This document shows positions 43,464-55,380 of a DNA stretch of 64,000 bases, piece after piece. Source of the DNA: Pectobacterium colocasium (GTDB lineage: Bacteria; Pseudomonadota; Gammaproteobacteria; Enterobacterales; Enterobacteriaceae); contig NZ_CP084032.1 in the NCBI RefSeq assembly GCF_020181655.1, positions 310,001 to 374,000 on the forward strand. The letters are read 5' to 3'. The notes beneath the pieces were generated by a model. The model did no database searches and was not told the DNA's origin. It saw nothing but the letters and a program-made list of their open reading frames with translations. The position numbers were made by a program, and so were the translations under genes. The number at the start of each line of letters is the position of its first letter. The stretch's first letter is position 1.

Positions 43464-44096
43464 ATGTCGTCTTCCGAATCCGGCCCGGTTACTTTCACCA
43501 AAGATGATGTAGAAATTATTGCACGCGAAACGCTGTACGACGGTTTTTTTTCGCTGGAGTGTTACCGCTTCCGCCATCGCCTGTTTAATGGCGGCATGAG
43601 CGGTGAAGTCCGCCGTGAGATTCTGGAGCGCGGCCATGCTGTCGTGCTGTTGCCTTACGATCCGGTGCGTGATGAAGTGGTATTAATTGAACAGATTCGC
43701 ATTGCCGCCTATGACACCAGCGCGTCCCCCTGGCTGTTTGAGCTGGTGGCTGGCATGATTGAACCAGGAGAAAGCCACGAAGAGGTGGCACGGCGCGAAG
43801 CGCACGAAGAAGCCGGATTAAGGGTTGGTCGTTGTCGACCGATAATCAACTATCTTGCCAGCCCCGGTGGCACCAGTGAACGTCTGGCGGTGATGGTAGG
43901 CGAAGTAGATACGCGAACGGCGAAAGGCATTCATGGCCTGACGGAAGAGAATGAAGATATTCGCGTACATGTGGTGAGCCGTGAACAAAGTTATCAATGG
44001 GTTGAAGAAGGCATCGTTGATAACGCTGCGTCTGTCATTGCCCTGCAATGGTTGGCGTTGCACCATGAAGAACTGAAACGCGCGTGGGTGGATTGA
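43464..44096 (+). CDS. nudF: ADP-ribose pyrophosphatase NudF
   Basis: Nudix hydrolase that splits ADP-ribose into AMP and ribose 5-phosphate. 210 residues; the Nudix box [24 protein letters not shown] (about 96-119) is complete with its Glu pair. CAGGAG lies eight bases before the ATG. It starts the nudF-yqiB-cpdA-yqiA-parE series. Confidence 0.96.
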   Translation: MSSSESGPVTFTKDDVEIIARETLYDGFFSLECYRFRHRLFNGGMSGEVRREILERGHAVVLLPYDPVRDEVVLIEQIRIAAYDTSASPWLFELVAGMIEPGESHEEVARREAHEEAGLRVGRCRPIINYLASPGGTSERLAVMVGEVDTRTAKGIHGLTEENEDIRVHVVSREQSYQWVEEGIVDNAASVIALQWLALHHEELKRAWVD

Positions 44097-44100
44097 ATTT

Positions 44101-44532
44101 ATGAAACGTTATACTCCGGATTTCCCCGCCATGATGAGGCTATGTGAAACCAACTTTATGCAATTACGGCGTTTGCTGCCGAAAATTGATGAAGTCGGTG
44201 AAATCGCGGTTTATCACGTCAATAATGCGGTCTATCAACTGACGATACTTGAGTCTACCCGCTATACCTCATTGGTCGAAATTAAGCAGACAGCGCCCAC
44301 TGTCAGCTACTGGAGCCTGCCAATGATGAGCGTTAGGCTGTATCATGATGCGTTGGTTGCGGAAGTGTGTGCTAGCCAGCAGATCTTTCGTTTCAAAGCA
44401 CGTTATGATTATCCTAATAAGAAGTTACACCAGCGTGACGAAAAGCATCAAATTAATCAGTTTCTTGCTGATTGGCTAAAATATTGTTTGGCGTATGGTT
44501 CGATGTCGATACCGGTTTTTGATACCCAATAG
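44101..44532 (+). CDS. yqiB: DUF1249 protein YqiB
   Basis: 143-residue protein of unknown function, conserved next to nudF and cpdA in enterics. Conserved parts are [27 protein letters not shown] and [31 protein letters not shown]. It starts 4 bp after nudF. The last three residues (DTQ) and the stop come from a repeat element that begins inside the gene, so the C-terminus differs from E. coli, which ends near IPVY. Confidence 0.92.
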   Translation: MKRYTPDFPAMMRLCETNFMQLRRLLPKIDEVGEIAVYHVNNAVYQLTILESTRYTSLVEIKQTAPTVSYWSLPMMSVRLYHDALVAEVCASQQIFRFKARYDYPNKKLHQRDEKHQINQFLADWLKYCLAYGSMSIPVFDTQ

Positions 44533-44610
44533 ATTTCAAGGCGCAGGACGGCGACAGTCGTGCCATCAAGGGAAGCTAGCGTATTCTGCAAGTTGAGAGA
44601 TGACGGGTAG
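44522..44610. repeat. Short, diverged copy of the dispersed repeat, overlapping the yqiB stop
   Basis: About 89 bp from ATACCCAATAGATTTCAAGG to GCAAGTTGAGAGATGACGGGTA. The ends correspond to those of the element at 5426-5553 and to a common Pectobacterium repeat as I recall it, but the middle is shorter and divergent. It lies between yqiB and cpdA. Confidence 0.7.
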
Positions 44611-44639
44611 AGACAGATTTACGTAACCAAGGACACCAT

Positions 44640-45467
44640 TTGGAAAGCCTGTTGACACTGCCTGTGGCGAGTGGCGCCAGAGTCAGGATTTTACAAATAA
44701 CGGATACCCACCTTTTTGCGGGCGAGCATGAAACCTTGCTGGGTATCAACACCTATCGTAGCTATCACGCAGTGCTGAATGCCATCAAGGCTCGGCAGGA
44801 TGCGTTTGATTTAATCGTGGCGACAGGCGATTTGGCGCAGGATCACACGCTGGAGGCCTATCATCATTTCTCGCGCGGTATTGCGCAGATCCCCGCACCT
44901 TGCGTATGGCTTCCGGGTAACCATGATTTCCAGCCGGCGATGGTTGATGCGCTGGCGGAGGCTGGCATTGCGCCATCCAAGCATGTGCTGTTGGGCGACA
45001 AGTGGCAGATTATTCTGTTGGATAGCCAAGTGTTCGGTGTCCCGCATGGCGAACTGAGCGAATACCAGCTTGAATGGCTGGAGCGTAGCCTGAAAAGTCA
45101 GCCTGACCGCTTTACGCTGCTACTGCTGCATCATCACCCGCATCCTTCCGGTTGTACCTGGCTCGATCAGCACAGCTTGCGTAATGCACATAGCCTGTCT
45201 GCGGTGCTGGATCGTTATCCTCAGGTGAATACCGTGTTGTGTGGGCATATTCATCAAGAGATGGATTTTGACTGGCATGGCCGCCGTTTGCTGGCGACGC
45301 CGTCGACCTGCGTGCAGTTTAAACCGCACTGTACTAACTTCACGATTGATGAGGTCGCGCCGGGTTGGCGCTATCTGGATCTGCTGCCGGATGGTCGCCT
45401 GGAAACTGAGGTCTATCGTCTGTCGGGTAGCGAATTCCTGCCTGACATGGATTCGGACGGTTACTAA
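44640..45467 (+). CDS. cpdA: 3',5'-cyclic AMP phosphodiesterase CpdA
   Basis: Metallophosphoesterase that lowers cAMP. 275 residues beginning at a TTG codon (44640), with AAGGA six bases upstream; the frame matches the E. coli start MESLLTLP. Metal ligands are in [24 protein letters not shown] and CGHIHQE, the full set of the class III family. The low-efficiency start codon may limit expression. It overlaps yqiA by one base. Confidence 0.94.
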   Translation: MESLLTLPVASGARVRILQITDTHLFAGEHETLLGINTYRSYHAVLNAIKARQDAFDLIVATGDLAQDHTLEAYHHFSRGIAQIPAPCVWLPGNHDFQPAMVDALAEAGIAPSKHVLLGDKWQIILLDSQVFGVPHGELSEYQLEWLERSLKSQPDRFTLLLLHHHPHPSGCTWLDQHSLRNAHSLSAVLDRYPQVNTVLCGHIHQEMDFDWHGRRLLATPSTCVQFKPHCTNFTIDEVAPGWRYLDLLPDGRLETEVYRLSGSEFLPDMDSDGY

Positions 45468-46048
45468 TGCCAACGCTTCTTTATCTACACGGTTTCAACA
45501 GTACGCCGCAGTCGGCGAAAGCGACAGCGTTGAAGACGTGGCTGGCGGAGCAGCACCCTGAAATTGACATGGTGATTCCACAGCTTCCGCCTTATCCGGC
45601 GGAGGCCGCCGAGATGATGGAATCGTTGATTATGGCGCGTGCGGGTCGTCCGGTGGGCATTGTTGGTTCTTCCCTCGGTGGTTATTATGCCACCTGGTTA
45701 TCCCAGTGTTTTATGCTGCCTGCCGTGGTGGTGAATCCTGCGGTGAGGCCGTTTGAGTTATTGCTGGACCATCTGGGCGAATACCAGAACCCCTACACCG
45801 GTGAACAATATGTGCTAGAGTCTCGGCACGTTTACGATCTGAAGGTCATGCAGGTTGACCGACTGGAATCGCCGGATTTGCTCTGGCTGCTGTTGCAGAC
45901 GGGGGATGAGGTTCTGGATTATCGTCAGGCAGTCGCGTATTACACGGCCTGCCGTCAAACTGTGGAGTCAGGGGGCAATCATGCCTTTGTCGGATTTGAG
46001 CACTTTTTCACGCCGATTGTGAATTTCTTAGGGCTCACGACAGACTGA
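45467..46048 (+). CDS. yqiA: Esterase YqiA
   Basis: Small alpha/beta hydrolase (UPF0227), 193 residues. The nucleophile elbow GSSLGGYYA (about residues 65-73), acid segment TGDEVLDY and histidine in [10 protein letters not shown] complete a Ser-Asp-His triad. E. coli YqiA has esterase activity on short acyl esters. Translation is coupled to cpdA (TAATG), and parE follows 92 bp later. Confidence 0.93.
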   Translation: MPTLLYLHGFNSTPQSAKATALKTWLAEQHPEIDMVIPQLPPYPAEAAEMMESLIMARAGRPVGIVGSSLGGYYATWLSQCFMLPAVVVNPAVRPFELLLDHLGEYQNPYTGEQYVLESRHVYDLKVMQVDRLESPDLLWLLLQTGDEVLDYRQAVAYYTACRQTVESGGNHAFVGFEHFFTPIVNFLGLTTD

Positions 46049-46104
46049 ATCGCCACCTATGCATTATGGATTGAAAAACGACTCGCGAAGGCGCGGCTCG
46101 TTAA

Positions 46105-48036
<1,932 letters not shown>

Positions 48037-48087
48037 CGCTAACAAGCGCCGAGTTTGATGAATGACGTGAACAAAAGATAAACATTA

Positions 48088-48128
48088 ACCGTCTTTTAAG
48101 CTGGGGAGCTTTTGGGACGGTTTATTAT
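48088..48128 (+). terminator. Hairpin after parE
   Basis: AACCGTC and AAGCT (48088-48101) pair with AGCTT and GACGGTT around GGGG, with an asymmetric bulge; TTTATTATG follows. It probably ends the parE transcript. Confidence 0.55.
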
Positions 48129-48201
48129 GTTTATCCCGGTTCCTAAAATGAAATGCTTAAATGGTAAAAACGGATCCTACCCACGTAATGTGGACACAGC
48201 C

Positions 48202-49055
48202 CTAAGCGAGGTTCTGGTTTTCAAACTGTTCGGGGCTGAGACCGCCACAGGTACTGTGGCGACGCCACCCATTGTAATTACACTCGATATAATTAAACAC
48301 CGCTGTTCGCATTATTTCCCTACTGGCAAAGCGCTCTCCGTGGAGACATTCCACTTTCAGCGAGTGGAAAAAGCTTTCCATGCTGGCGTTATCTTAGCAA
48401 CAACCCTTTGCACTCAAGCTGCCATGCCGATTATGCCGTTTCAGCAGAGTCTGGTAACTCGCTAAACAGTACTGCCGCCACGGTCAGCATGGACAATAAC
48501 GTTTTTCGGTCGCTTACGACGCCAGAGTGCCATTTGTAACGCATCGCAGGCCAGTTGCGCCGTCATTCGTGATGACATCGACCAGCTAATAATGGCCCGT
48601 GACCACAGGTCAATGACCACCGCCAGATACAGCCAACCCTCGTCCGTGCGAAGATACGTGATATCGCCTGCCCACTTCTGGTTCGGGCCGCTGGCGATGA
48701 AGCCCTGCTTCAGCAGGTTTTCAGACACGGGCAGGCCGTGCTCCTGGTAGCTGACCGGACTGAACTTTCGCGCGGCTTTTGCCCGCAGCCCCTGACGGCG
48801 CAGACTGGCAGCAATGGTTTTCACGTTATAGTCCGGTAGCTCATCAGCCAGTCGTGGGGCTCCGTACCACTGTCTGGCATGATTGAATGCCTTGCTGACG
48901 GCAGCATCGCAGACAAGTCGGAACCGCTGACGCGAGTTGACCTGATGACGGCGAGACCGCCAGACATACCAACCGCTGCGCGCGACTCTGACCACCCGAC
49001 ACATGGCTTTGACGCTAAACTCAGCCCGATGCTTTTCGATAAAGACATACTTCAT
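48202..49055 (-). pseudogene. IS3-family transposase OrfB, frameshifted
   Basis: DDE integrase-type transposase half. The first 197 residues are in frame (HTH_21 region, then [12 protein letters not shown] with the first Asp and VIVHADRGG with the second). One base is missing near 48474: the frame reads GGSTV-stop, whereas a single inserted C restores [17 protein letters not shown]. In the restored frame a TAA at 48394-48396 replaces the Tyr of the usual CCYDN, and the rest ([15 protein letters not shown]) with the catalytic Glu continues to 48202. Confidence 0.9.
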
Positions 49056-49351
49056 TTCAGGCGCTTTGCAAAGTATGTCGCGGCCTTTTGGAGAATGGCC
49101 AGCTCCTCGTCCCGCTCCGCCAGTTGGCGCTTGAGGCGGGCATTTTCAGCGGCCAGTTCGCTTTCACGTTCTGAAGATGTCATTTGCTGCTGTTGTTTAC
49201 TGCGCCATGCATAAAGTTGTGATTCATAAAGGCTGAGTTCACGGGTAGCGGCAGCGACACCGATGCGTTCTGCAAGCTTCAGGGCTTCGTTGCGAAATTC
49301 AGGCGTATGTTGCTTACGTGGTTTTTTACTGGTTGATACGGCTTTTGTCAT
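49052..49351 (-). CDS. IS3-family OrfA (helix-turn-helix transposase subunit)
   Basis: 99 residues. The HTH segment [36 protein letters not shown] is followed by a leucine-zipper-like coiled coil (about 60-95, [40 protein letters not shown]). In intact elements a -1 frameshift near its end would fuse it to OrfB, which overlaps by 4 bp. It is apparently intact but useless without OrfB in cis. Confidence 0.92.
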   Translation of the reverse strand: MTKAVSTSKKPRKQHTPEFRNEALKLAERIGVAAATRELSLYESQLYAWRSKQQQQMTSSERESELAAENARLKRQLAERDEELAILQKAATYFAKRLK

Positions 49352-49411
49352 GTGAGCTACCTCTGGTAGAGAGTTTACTCACTTAGTCGCGTGTCCACTA
49401 TTGGCGGGTAG

Positions 49412-49940
49412 GATCATGCTCATCTGGCACAGGAAACGGTGGCGTTGTAGTTTCCGTTTCATCTTCAGGGATAGGATAGATCAGGATGGTAGGCTGATCG
49501 ATGGGGTTGACCGGACTTCCTGTATGCGCAACAGGCTCTGACCCCTCTGGCTTTTCTGGTGCCCATGTGATAGTCGGGCCATCCAGACCGGGCGCAGGCG
49601 TGAAAGTATAGCTCTGAATTTTCGCATCCCACACCATGTTGGCAACACGAACGCTTTCATATGGTGTTCCCTCCCCCGTATGAACTCCATAGACCTGCAT
49701 TTTTCCATGAATATCAGGATGCCAGAAAAAACGAACACGCGTCGTTGCCGTTTCCTCTGCCCAACCTTTACGTCGCAATTCATCTTCCAGCCAATGCTTG
49801 TCACGTAATTGGCATTTATGGAAAGGATGCATAGCTGCATCGCTATCCGGGCGCGGTTCTGAAGGCTGATAAGGGACATGTCGATGAAGATGACTGCACT
49901 GAGGTCGAAAGCTCGGCGTAACGCACTTGACGTTGAGCAT
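49412..49940 (-). pseudogene. S-type pyocin/colicin-like bacteriocin remnant, split by the IS
   Basis: About 175 codons. The segment WAEETATTRVRFFWHPDIHGKMQVYGVHT, then SVRVANMVWDAKIQSYTFTPAPGLDGPTITWAPE and a Pro/Thr-rich stretch to PFPVPDEHD resembles the S-type pyocin domain that precedes the toxic nuclease domain in chromosomal bacteriocins (family recognition from memory, moderate certainty). The IS interrupts the frame after DEHD. Removing the IS and one GATC lets the frame run only about 25 more codons, to 48096, without a recognisable toxin domain. N-terminal receptor and translocation parts are also missing, and the first 63 bp overlap the opposite-strand gene. It is a fragment, not a working toxin. 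Confidence 0.6.
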
Positions 49941-50458
49941 ATTCTTGCGGCTGCGAAAGTGGGTTTGTCGGGGTTTCGCGATGAACTTAATCGGCTATCC
50001 GCTGAATTTAGCTGGTCTCACTCACCCTATTTGCCCGACGGCACGCACGTTGTACCGCTAGCGAAATGGGCTGACGTTGCAGGCGTTTATGCTGACGAAG
50101 GGATTGCGACGCAGGGGAAGCGTGTGCCAGTGGCGACATTATTTTTGGCGACAATGAAGATTTGCAGGACGATGACACGCTGCTGGAGTGGCAAGGTATT
50201 CTGGCTACGACGCTGATTTTGATCGGCGAGACCCATCACTCGCACGGCGCGCTGCTTATGGATATGACTGGCGCCTGTTACGGAATGAGTTTTATACATG
50301 ATGCGTTCTGGTTTGAAGGAGCGTCTTTCGGTGCTGCCGTTGAGGGTATTCTACTTGGTCTTAGGGGAAAGCCTATGCTGCGACCCGATCAGCCATCAAT
50401 ATCCGTATATGGCGAGACGATGACCGCCGATCATCCGAACGTCTATCGCTACCGCTAA
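49878..50458 (+). pseudogene. Frameshifted immunity-like protein (possibly SUKH-3 type)
   Basis: Two overlapping frames (49878-50216 and 50162-50458) join if one G is added in TTATTTTTGGCGAC near 50149, giving about 193 residues: LPDGTHVVPLAKWADVAGVYAD, then VATLFLGDNEDLQDDDTLLEWQG, then ILIGETHHSHGALLMDMTGACYGMSFIHDAFWFEGASFGAAVEGILLG. The pattern of an IGE loop, a LLMD strand, a tyrosine-glycine turn and a late 'F-x-x-A-x-x-G-I-L-L-G' helix recalls SUKH-3 immunity proteins, which protect against bacteriocin and contact toxins. That assignment is tentative. It is divergent from the bacteriocin fragment. Confidence 0.5.
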
Positions 50459-50647
50459 CCTTCTTTTCTCGCCGCGGCCGGATTCACATCAGTCATGAAC
50501 GGCGTGAAGCCGCGACACGGTGCTCTGCGAGATTGTTCTCTGTGACATCACCTCATCAGATAAGGTACTATTCCCGCCAAACATACCGCCGCTATGGCGT
50601 GCCGGAAAGCGTAACCATCGCGCCGCGATGTGAGGGAAATGAGAGAA

Positions 50648-52918
50648 ATGAGTGAGATGACTCATGACGGCGCAGAAAGCCTTGCGCTGCGCACGTTTAC
50701 CGAAAATGCATACCTGAATTATTCCATGTACGTCATCATGGACAGGGCATTGCCGTTCATTGGCGATGGCCTGAAGCCTGTGCAGCGTCGCATTGTGTAT
50801 GCGATGTCCGAACTGGGGCTGAATGCCAGCGCCAAATTTAAAAAATCCGCCCGTACCGTGGGTGACGTGCTGGGTAAATACCACCCGCACGGCGACAGCG
50901 CCTGCTATGAAGCGATGGTGCTGATGGCGCAGCCGTTCTCGTACCGCTATCCGCTGGTGGATGGGCAGGGGAACTGGGGGGCGCCGGACGATCCGAAATC
51001 CTTCGCCGCCATGCGTTATACCGAATCGCGGTTGTCCAAATACGCTGAAATCCTACTGTCGGAGTTAGGGCAGGGCACGGTTGATTACATCCCGAACTTT
51101 GACGGGACGATGCAGGAGCCGAAAATGCTGCCTGCGCGTCTGCCGAATATTCTGCTGAACGGCACCACCGGTATCGCCGTTGGTATGGCCACGGACATAC
51201 CGCCGCACAACGTGCGTGAAGTCGCTGCCGCTGCGGTGATGCTGCTGGAAAAACCGAACGCCTCGCTGGACGACTTATTGCAGCACGTTCAGGGGCCGGA
51301 TTTCCCTACGGAAGCTGAAATCATTACGCCGCGCGAGGAAGTGCGCAAACTCTACCAGAATGGCCGCGGCTCGGTGCGTATGCGTGCCGTCTGGAAAAAA
51401 GAAGACGGCGAAGTGGTGATTACCGCGCTGCCGCATCAGGTTTCTGGCGCCAAAGTGTTGGAGCAGATTGCCAGCCAGATGCGTGCGAAGAAGCTGCCGA
51501 TGATCGACGATCTGCGCGATGAATCCGATCACGAGAACCCAACCCGTCTGGTGCTGGTGCCGCGTTCGAACCGCATCGATCTGGATCAGGTGATGAACCA
51601 CCTGTTCGCCACTACCGATCTGGAAAAGAGCTATCGCGTTAACATGAACATGATCGGTCTGGATGGTCGTCCTAGCGTGAAAGGGCTGGTCGAGATCCTG
51701 AGCGAATGGCTGGTATTCCGTCGCGACACCGTGTGCCGTCGACTGAACTACCGTCTGGAAAAAGTGCTCAAGCGCCTGCATATCCTTGAAGGCTTGCTGA
51801 TTGCGTTCCTGAATATTGATGAAGTTATCCATATCATCCGCACGGAAGATGAGCCGAAGCCGGTACTGATGCGCCAGTTCAGCCTGAGTGAGACACAGGC
51901 TGAAGCGATCCTGGAGCTGAAATTACGTCATTTGGCCAAGCTGGAAGAGATGAAAATCCGCAGTGAGCAGGACGATCTGGCAAAAGAGCGCGATCGGCTT
52001 CAGGAACTGCTGGCGTCAGATCGTAAGCTCAGCAATCTGATTAAGAAAGAAATTCAGGCGGATGCGCAAACCTATGGCGACGATCGTCGTTCGCCGCTGC
52101 ATGAACGCGGCGAAGCGAAAGCGATGAGCGAGCATGATTTTGTGCCGTCCGAACCGGTCACCATCGTACTGTCGGAAATGGGCTGGGTGCGCAGCGCCAA
52201 AGGGCATGACATCGATCCTGCCGGACTGAGTTACAAAGCGGGCGATAGCTTCCGCGCCGCCGCGAAAGGTAAGAGCAATCAGCCTGTGGTGTTTATTGAC
52301 TCCACCGGCCGCAGCTACGCGCTGGACCCTATCACGCTGCCTTCCGCACGCGGTCAGGGCGAGCCGCTAACGGGCAAACTCACGCCGCCGCCGGGCGCAA
52401 CGATTGAGCAGGTGCTGATGGCCGCAGACGATCAGCCGCTGCTGATGGCATCGGATGCAGGCTACGGCTTCGTGTGTACCTTCAACGATCTGGTGGCGCG
52501 CAACCGCGCGGGCAAAGCGATTATTACGCTGCCGGATAATGCGAAAGCGCTAGCTCCGATTGAGATCCACGGTGACGATAACCTACTGATGGCGATCACC
52601 GCCGCTGGCAGAATGTTGTTGTTCCCTGTCTCCGATCTGCCACAGCTGTCAAAAGGCAAAGGCAACAAGATTGTGTCCATCTCTTCGGCAGATTTTGCTG
52701 AAGGTAAAGACCGTCTGACCTGGTTGTATCTGCTGCCTCCACAGGCTTCCGTCACGCTCTATTTCGGTAAGCGTAAGCTGGTGTTGCGTCCGAACGAACT
52801 TCAGAAATATCAGGGTGAGCGCGGACGGAAAGGCACGTTGCTGCGTGGGCTACAGCGCATCGACCGGATTGAGGTGGATGCACCGCAGCAGATTAGCACC
52901 GGCAGCAGCGAAGAATAA
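50648..52918 (+). CDS. parC: DNA topoisomerase IV subunit A ParC
   Basis: DNA-cleaving subunit of topoisomerase IV. From the ATG at 50648 the protein has 756 residues: winged-helix/tower domains with catalytic Tyr124 ([10 protein letters not shown]), the quinolone-determining [10 protein letters not shown] with Ser84 and Glu88 (residues found in drug-sensitive enzymes), a coiled-coil gate, and a C-terminal beta-pinwheel. ATGs at 50630 and 50639 are in frame, but the GAGGGA ribosome site at about 50632 suits 50648 best. A terminator at 52948 follows. Confidence 0.96.
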   Translation: MSEMTHDGAESLALRTFTENAYLNYSMYVIMDRALPFIGDGLKPVQRRIVYAMSELGLNASAKFKKSARTVGDVLGKYHPHGDSACYEAMVLMAQPFSYRYPLVDGQGNWGAPDDPKSFAAMRYTESRLSKYAEILLSELGQGTVDYIPNFDGTMQEPKMLPARLPNILLNGTTGIAVGMATDIPPHNVREVAAAAVMLLEKPNASLDDLLQHVQGPDFPTEAEIITPREEVRKLYQNGRGSVRMRAVWKKEDGEVVITALPHQVSGAKVLEQIASQMRAKKLPMIDDLRDESDHENPTRLVLVPRSNRIDLDQVMNHLFATTDLEKSYRVNMNMIGLDGRPSVKGLVEILSEWLVFRRDTVCRRLNYRLEKVLKRLHILEGLLIAFLNIDEVIHIIRTEDEPKPVLMRQFSLSETQAEAILELKLRHLAKLEEMKIRSEQDDLAKERDRLQELLASDRKLSNLIKKEIQADAQTYGDDRRSPLHERGEAKAMSEHDFVPSEPVTIVLSEMGWVRSAKGHDIDPAGLSYKAGDSFRAAAKGKSNQPVVFIDSTGRSYALDPITLPSARGQGEPLTGKLTPPPGATIEQVLMAADDQPLLMASDAGYGFVCTFNDLVARNRAGKAIITLPDNAKALAPIEIHGDDNLLMAITAAGRMLLFPVSDLPQLSKGKGNKIVSISSADFAEGKDRLTWLYLLPPQASVTLYFGKRKLVLRPNELQKYQGERGRKGTLLRGLQRIDRIEVDAPQQISTGSSEE

Positions 52919-52947
52919 CCCCTCCGTATTGTCCTGTGCATGTTGAG

Positions 52948-52975
52948 AAAGGCGGCGTAATACCGCCTTTCTTTA
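52948..52975 (+). terminator. Terminator after parC
   Basis: AAAGGCGG pairs with CCGCCTTT around seven bases (52948-52970), followed by CTTTAGTTT. Confidence 0.8.
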
Positions 52976-53068
52976 GTTTCCGGTTGCCATCTTGCAGCAA
53001 ATTGAATCACCGTGTGTTTTAGCGCGAAATCGCTATACTAGCGGCGGCTGTTGGCTAATGAGGTTGCT

Positions 53069-53806
53069 ATGTTATCCATTTTGCGTTTTTTTATTGTCGT
53101 TATATTTTCGATTTTGGTCTGTGTTTTTGGCTTGTTTTACTGCCTGTTCAGCCCTAGAAATCCCCGTCATGTGGCGACCTTCGGCCATCTTTTTGGGCGT
53201 TTGTCCACGGTGTTTGGCCTGAAAGTAGAAATGCGGATACCGGAAGAAGCCGCGCGTTACGGCAACTGTATCTATATCGCGAATCATCAGAATAATTACG
53301 ATATGGTCACGGTATCCAAAGCCGTCCAGCCTCGTACGGTTACCGTGGGTAAGAAAAGCCTGCTGTGGATCCCGTTCTTTGGGCCGCTCTACTGGTTGAC
53401 GGGTAATTTGCTGATTGATCGCGAAAACCGCGCGAAAGCGCATGGCACCATCGCTCAGGTGGTGAAGCACATTAAAGAACGAAACACGTCTATCTGGATG
53501 TTCCCCGAAGGTACGCGCAGCCGTGGACGCGGTCTGCTGCCATTCAAAACCGGTGCTTTTCATGCCGCGATTAGCGCAGGAGTGCCGATTGTGCCGATTT
53601 GCGTGTCTACGACCAGCAATAAAGTGAAATTGAACCGCTGGAATAACGGCCTCGTTATCGTAGAAATGTTGCCGCCCATTGATACCCGTGCGTATACCAA
53701 AGATCAGGTTCGTGAGCTGGCGATACACAGCCATGATGTGATGGCGGCCAAGATTGCCGAGCTGGATGCAGAAGTGGCGGCACGCGAAGCGGCAGACAAA
53801 AAATAA
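53069..53806 (+). CDS. plsC: 1-acyl-sn-glycerol-3-phosphate acyltransferase PlsC
   Basis: Inner-membrane enzyme that acylates lysophosphatidic acid to phosphatidic acid. 245 residues from the ATG at 53069 (GAGG six bases upstream), with an N-terminal hydrophobic segment (about 3-25). The acyltransferase motifs are complete: NHQNNYD (HX4D), FPEGTRSRG and the VPIVPICVS segment. Confidence 0.96.
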   Translation: MLSILRFFIVVIFSILVCVFGLFYCLFSPRNPRHVATFGHLFGRLSTVFGLKVEMRIPEEAARYGNCIYIANHQNNYDMVTVSKAVQPRTVTVGKKSLLWIPFFGPLYWLTGNLLIDRENRAKAHGTIAQVVKHIKERNTSIWMFPEGTRSRGRGLLPFKTGAFHAAISAGVPIVPICVSTTSNKVKLNRWNNGLVIVEMLPPIDTRAYTKDQVRELAIHSHDVMAAKIAELDAEVAAREAADKK

Positions 53807-53835
53807 ACTTATCCCATCGGGTTACGCGATTATTT

Positions 53836-53870
53836 CTTCCGATTGTCTATTCAAGAACGAATCGGAAGTT
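53836..53870 (+). terminator. Hairpin between plsC and ftsP
   Basis: CTTCCGATT pairs with AATCGGAAG (53836-53868) around a 15-base loop, without a strong T-run. It may attenuate transcription into ftsP. Confidence 0.4.
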
Positions 53871-53907
53871 AAACTTTGCTTACGGTTAATGGATTTACGG
53901 AGTCATT

Positions 53908-55323
53908 ATGTCACTCAGCCGACGTCAGTTTATTCAGGCATCGGGCCTTGCGTTATGTGCGGGTATGACGCCACTGACGGCTAAAGCCAGTGGGAATTCC
54001 GCCGCATTGCCGATACCGCCATTACTGGAGTCGCGTCGAGGCCAGCCGCTTTTTCTGACCATGCAGCGTGCCCATTGGGCATTTTCCGGCGATCGTAAGA
54101 CAGCCATTTGGGGCATCAACGGCCACTATTTGGGGCCAACGGTGCGGGTGTATGACGGCGATGACGTTAAGCTGATTTACAGTAACCGGTTAAACGAGCC
54201 TGTCGCGATGACGATCGGCGGGTTGCAGGTGCCGGGGCCGCTAATGGGCGGAGCCGCCCGTATCATCTCTCCAGGAACCGACTGGTCGCCGGTGTTGCCC
54301 ATTCGTCAGCCGTCGGCGACCTGCTGGTATCATGCGAATACGCCGAACCGCATGGCACCTCATATCTACAACGGGCTGGCTGGACTATGGCTAGTGGAAG
54401 ACCGAGGCAGTAAAGCCCTGCCGCTGCCCAATCACTACGGTGTTGATGATTTCCCATTGATTATTCAGGATAAACGACTGGATAACTTTGGTGTCCCTAT
54501 TTATAACCCGCCTTCTAGCGGTGGCTTCGTGGGGGATTCGCTGTTAGTTAACGGTATCCAAAACCCCTTTGTTGAAGTGTCGCGTGGCTGGGTGCGTCTG
54601 AGGTTGCTGAATGCGTCGAACTCCCGGCGTTATGTGATGCGGCTGAGCGATGGCCGGGCGATGCATGTGATTGCCAGCGATCAAGGGCTGTTGCCCGCGC
54701 CGATGGCGGTGAACCAGCTTTCTCTTGCACCCGGCGAACGGCGCGAGATTCTGATCGATATGTCGCAGGGCGAAGAAGTCACGCTAACGGCAGGGGAATC
54801 GGCTGGGATAATGGATCGCCTGCGCGGCTTATTTGAGCCTTCCAGCATCCTGATTTCTACTCAAATACTCACGCTTAAGCCGACGGGTCTGCTGCCATTG
54901 GTGACGGATAACCTGCCGATGCGCCTGCTGGCCGACAATATCATTGAAGGCAGCATCAGCCGCACGCGTGAATTCCGTTTGGGCGACAGTTTGCCTGGTA
55001 TCAACGGCGCGATGTGGGACATGACGCGTGCCGATGTACAAACTCAGCTTGGCCGCTGTGAGCGCTGGATTATTCACGCCGACACGCCGCAGGCTTTCCA
55101 TATTCAGGGTGTGAAATTTCTCGTCCGCAGCGCGAATGGTGGCCCTCCGGCGGTGGAAGACAGCGGCTGGAAAGATACGGTGTGGGTGGATAACGACGTC
55201 GAGCTGCTGGTTTATTTCATGCAGCCTTCCTCAATGGCATTCCCCTTCCTGTATTACAGCCAAACGCTGGAATTGGCCGACCGTGGTTCAACGGGACAGC
55301 TCGTCGTCCAGTCGGCGATGTAA
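53908..55323 (+). CDS. ftsP: Cell division protein FtsP (SufI)
   Basis: Periplasmic multicopper-oxidase-like protein that protects the divisome under stress but binds no copper. 471 residues. A Tat signal (SRRQFIQASGLALCAGMTPLTAKA) is followed by three cupredoxin domains (about 50-165, 170-320, 330-470). The copper-binding HXH/HCH motifs of laccases are absent, as in E. coli FtsP. A large palindrome follows the stop. Confidence 0.95.
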   Translation: MSLSRRQFIQASGLALCAGMTPLTAKASGNSAALPIPPLLESRRGQPLFLTMQRAHWAFSGDRKTAIWGINGHYLGPTVRVYDGDDVKLIYSNRLNEPVAMTIGGLQVPGPLMGGAARIISPGTDWSPVLPIRQPSATCWYHANTPNRMAPHIYNGLAGLWLVEDRGSKALPLPNHYGVDDFPLIIQDKRLDNFGVPIYNPPSSGGFVGDSLLVNGIQNPFVEVSRGWVRLRLLNASNSRRYVMRLSDGRAMHVIASDQGLLPAPMAVNQLSLAPGERREILIDMSQGEEVTLTAGESAGIMDRLRGLFEPSSILISTQILTLKPTGLLPLVTDNLPMRLLADNIIEGSISRTREFRLGDSLPGINGAMWDMTRADVQTQLGRCERWIIHADTPQAFHIQGVKFLVRSANGGPPAVEDSGWKDTVWVDNDVELLVYFMQPSSMAFPFLYYSQTLELADRGSTGQLVVQSAM

Positions 55324-55344
55324 ACCGCCTGCCATCCGCCTTAT

Positions 55345-55380
55345 TCCTCTGCCGTGACACGTGTGACGGCAGAGTTTCTG
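55345..55380 (+). terminator. Terminator after ftsP
   Basis: CTCTGCCGT-ACACGTGT-ACGGCAGAG forms a 28-bp palindrome with one mismatched pair (55347-55374), followed by TTTCTGG. The remaining bases up to 55659 hold no gene; that stretch is AT-rich and presumably carries the promoter of the next gene. Confidence 0.7.

Larger units (their letters stand above)
48177..49411 (-). mobile_element. IS3-family insertion sequence, degenerate
   Basis: A 1235-bp element with CTACCC / GGGTAG ends, and longer imperfect inverted repeats in which TACCC is followed by an inner TGTGGACAC / AGTGGACAC at both ends. It is flanked by the 4-bp direct repeat GATC (48173-48176 and 49412-49415), a plausible target duplication. 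It carries orfA and a broken orfB on the minus strand. It splits the bacteriocin remnant. It cannot transpose by its own transposase, because orfB has a frameshift and a stop. Confidence 0.9.

Noticed and set aside
43249..43512. Frame in the tolC-nudF gap
   Set aside because: It crosses the nudF start out of frame and has no ribosome site or similarity.
48112..48465. Plus-strand frame spanning the left IS end
   Set aside because: It is antisense to the transposase remnant and crosses the IS boundary, so it cannot be an old gene.
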